In this document: piece after piece, positions 63,984-64,000 of the stretch
Position numbering within the stretch: the stretch's first letter is position 1
Layout: each line of letters begins with the position of its first letter
Source of the DNA: Nissolia schottii
Taxonomy: Eukaryota; Streptophyta; Magnoliopsida; Fabales; Fabaceae
Length of the DNA: 64,000 nt
Direction: 5' to 3'
NCBI GenBank assembly: GCA_003254905.1
Contig: QANU01041584.1
Span: forward strand, 260,576-324,575
The notes under the pieces: model-generated
The model's input: only the letters and a program-made list of their open reading frames with translations
Database searches by the model: none
What the model was told of the DNA's origin: nothing
Position numbers and translations under genes: made by a program

Positions 63984-64000
63984 CTTCGCAGGAAACTATG

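Overview
This window is nuclear DNA from a flowering plant, most likely a legume. The genes are split by AT-rich GT..AG introns, intergenic DNA is AT-rich and full of transposon remains, and the proteins are plant-specific or plant-type: a CGR2/3 pectin methyltransferase, a squalene epoxidase, an AVT6-type transporter and a PORR protein. The legume call rests on the look of the repeats (hAT-type MITEs rich in cgggtc/gggccc, Au-like SINEs, LTRs with gctgagcg motifs) and is only moderately secure. Runs of N (4866-4892, 38207-38573) and single n bases (6598, 14710) show a draft assembly.

Eight protein-coding genes can be rebuilt exon by exon, and in every one the intron phases close. From left to right: a CGR2/CGR3-like Golgi methyltransferase (minus, 4493-707, 6 exons); a membrane-anchored J-domain protein (plus, 9851-12378, 6 exons); squalene monooxygenase (minus, 20401-16211, 8 exons); an uncharacterised conserved protein with a helix-hairpin-helix-like segment (plus, 38647-41757, 4 exons); an AVT6-like amino-acid transporter (plus, 45028-49133, 5 exons); MOS2, a G-patch/KOW nuclear RNA-binding protein (plus, 50865-52310, no intron); a lipoate-protein ligase-like protein (minus, 58597-55796, 4 exons); and a PORR-domain organelle RNA-binding protein (minus, 63983-62688, no intron). 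They are ordinary, independently transcribed genes, and nothing suggests a gene cluster or operon.

The most structured region is 24963-35733, a three-layer transposon nest in which each layer is bounded by its own target-site duplication. A degenerate L1-type LINE (ORF1, endonuclease, reverse transcriptase, RNase H; 16-bp duplication) is split by an LTR-type element (5-bp GTTTG). That element is in turn split by a related one in the opposite orientation (5-bp ATTAT). The result is a long inverted repeat. The outer copy also carries a 0.48-kb block with ten gctgag(c/t)g motifs that the inner copy lacks.

Smaller mobile elements sit in introns and between genes: Au-like SINEs (one with an 11-bp duplication), three severely truncated RTE-like LINE tails (two with clear duplications), a 230-bp hAT MITE with a perfect 8-bp duplication, and several foldback or Stowaway-like MITEs. 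No tRNA, rRNA, CRISPR array or cellular operon was found. The long AT-rich stretches between genes hold microsatellites and local duplications but no supportable genes.
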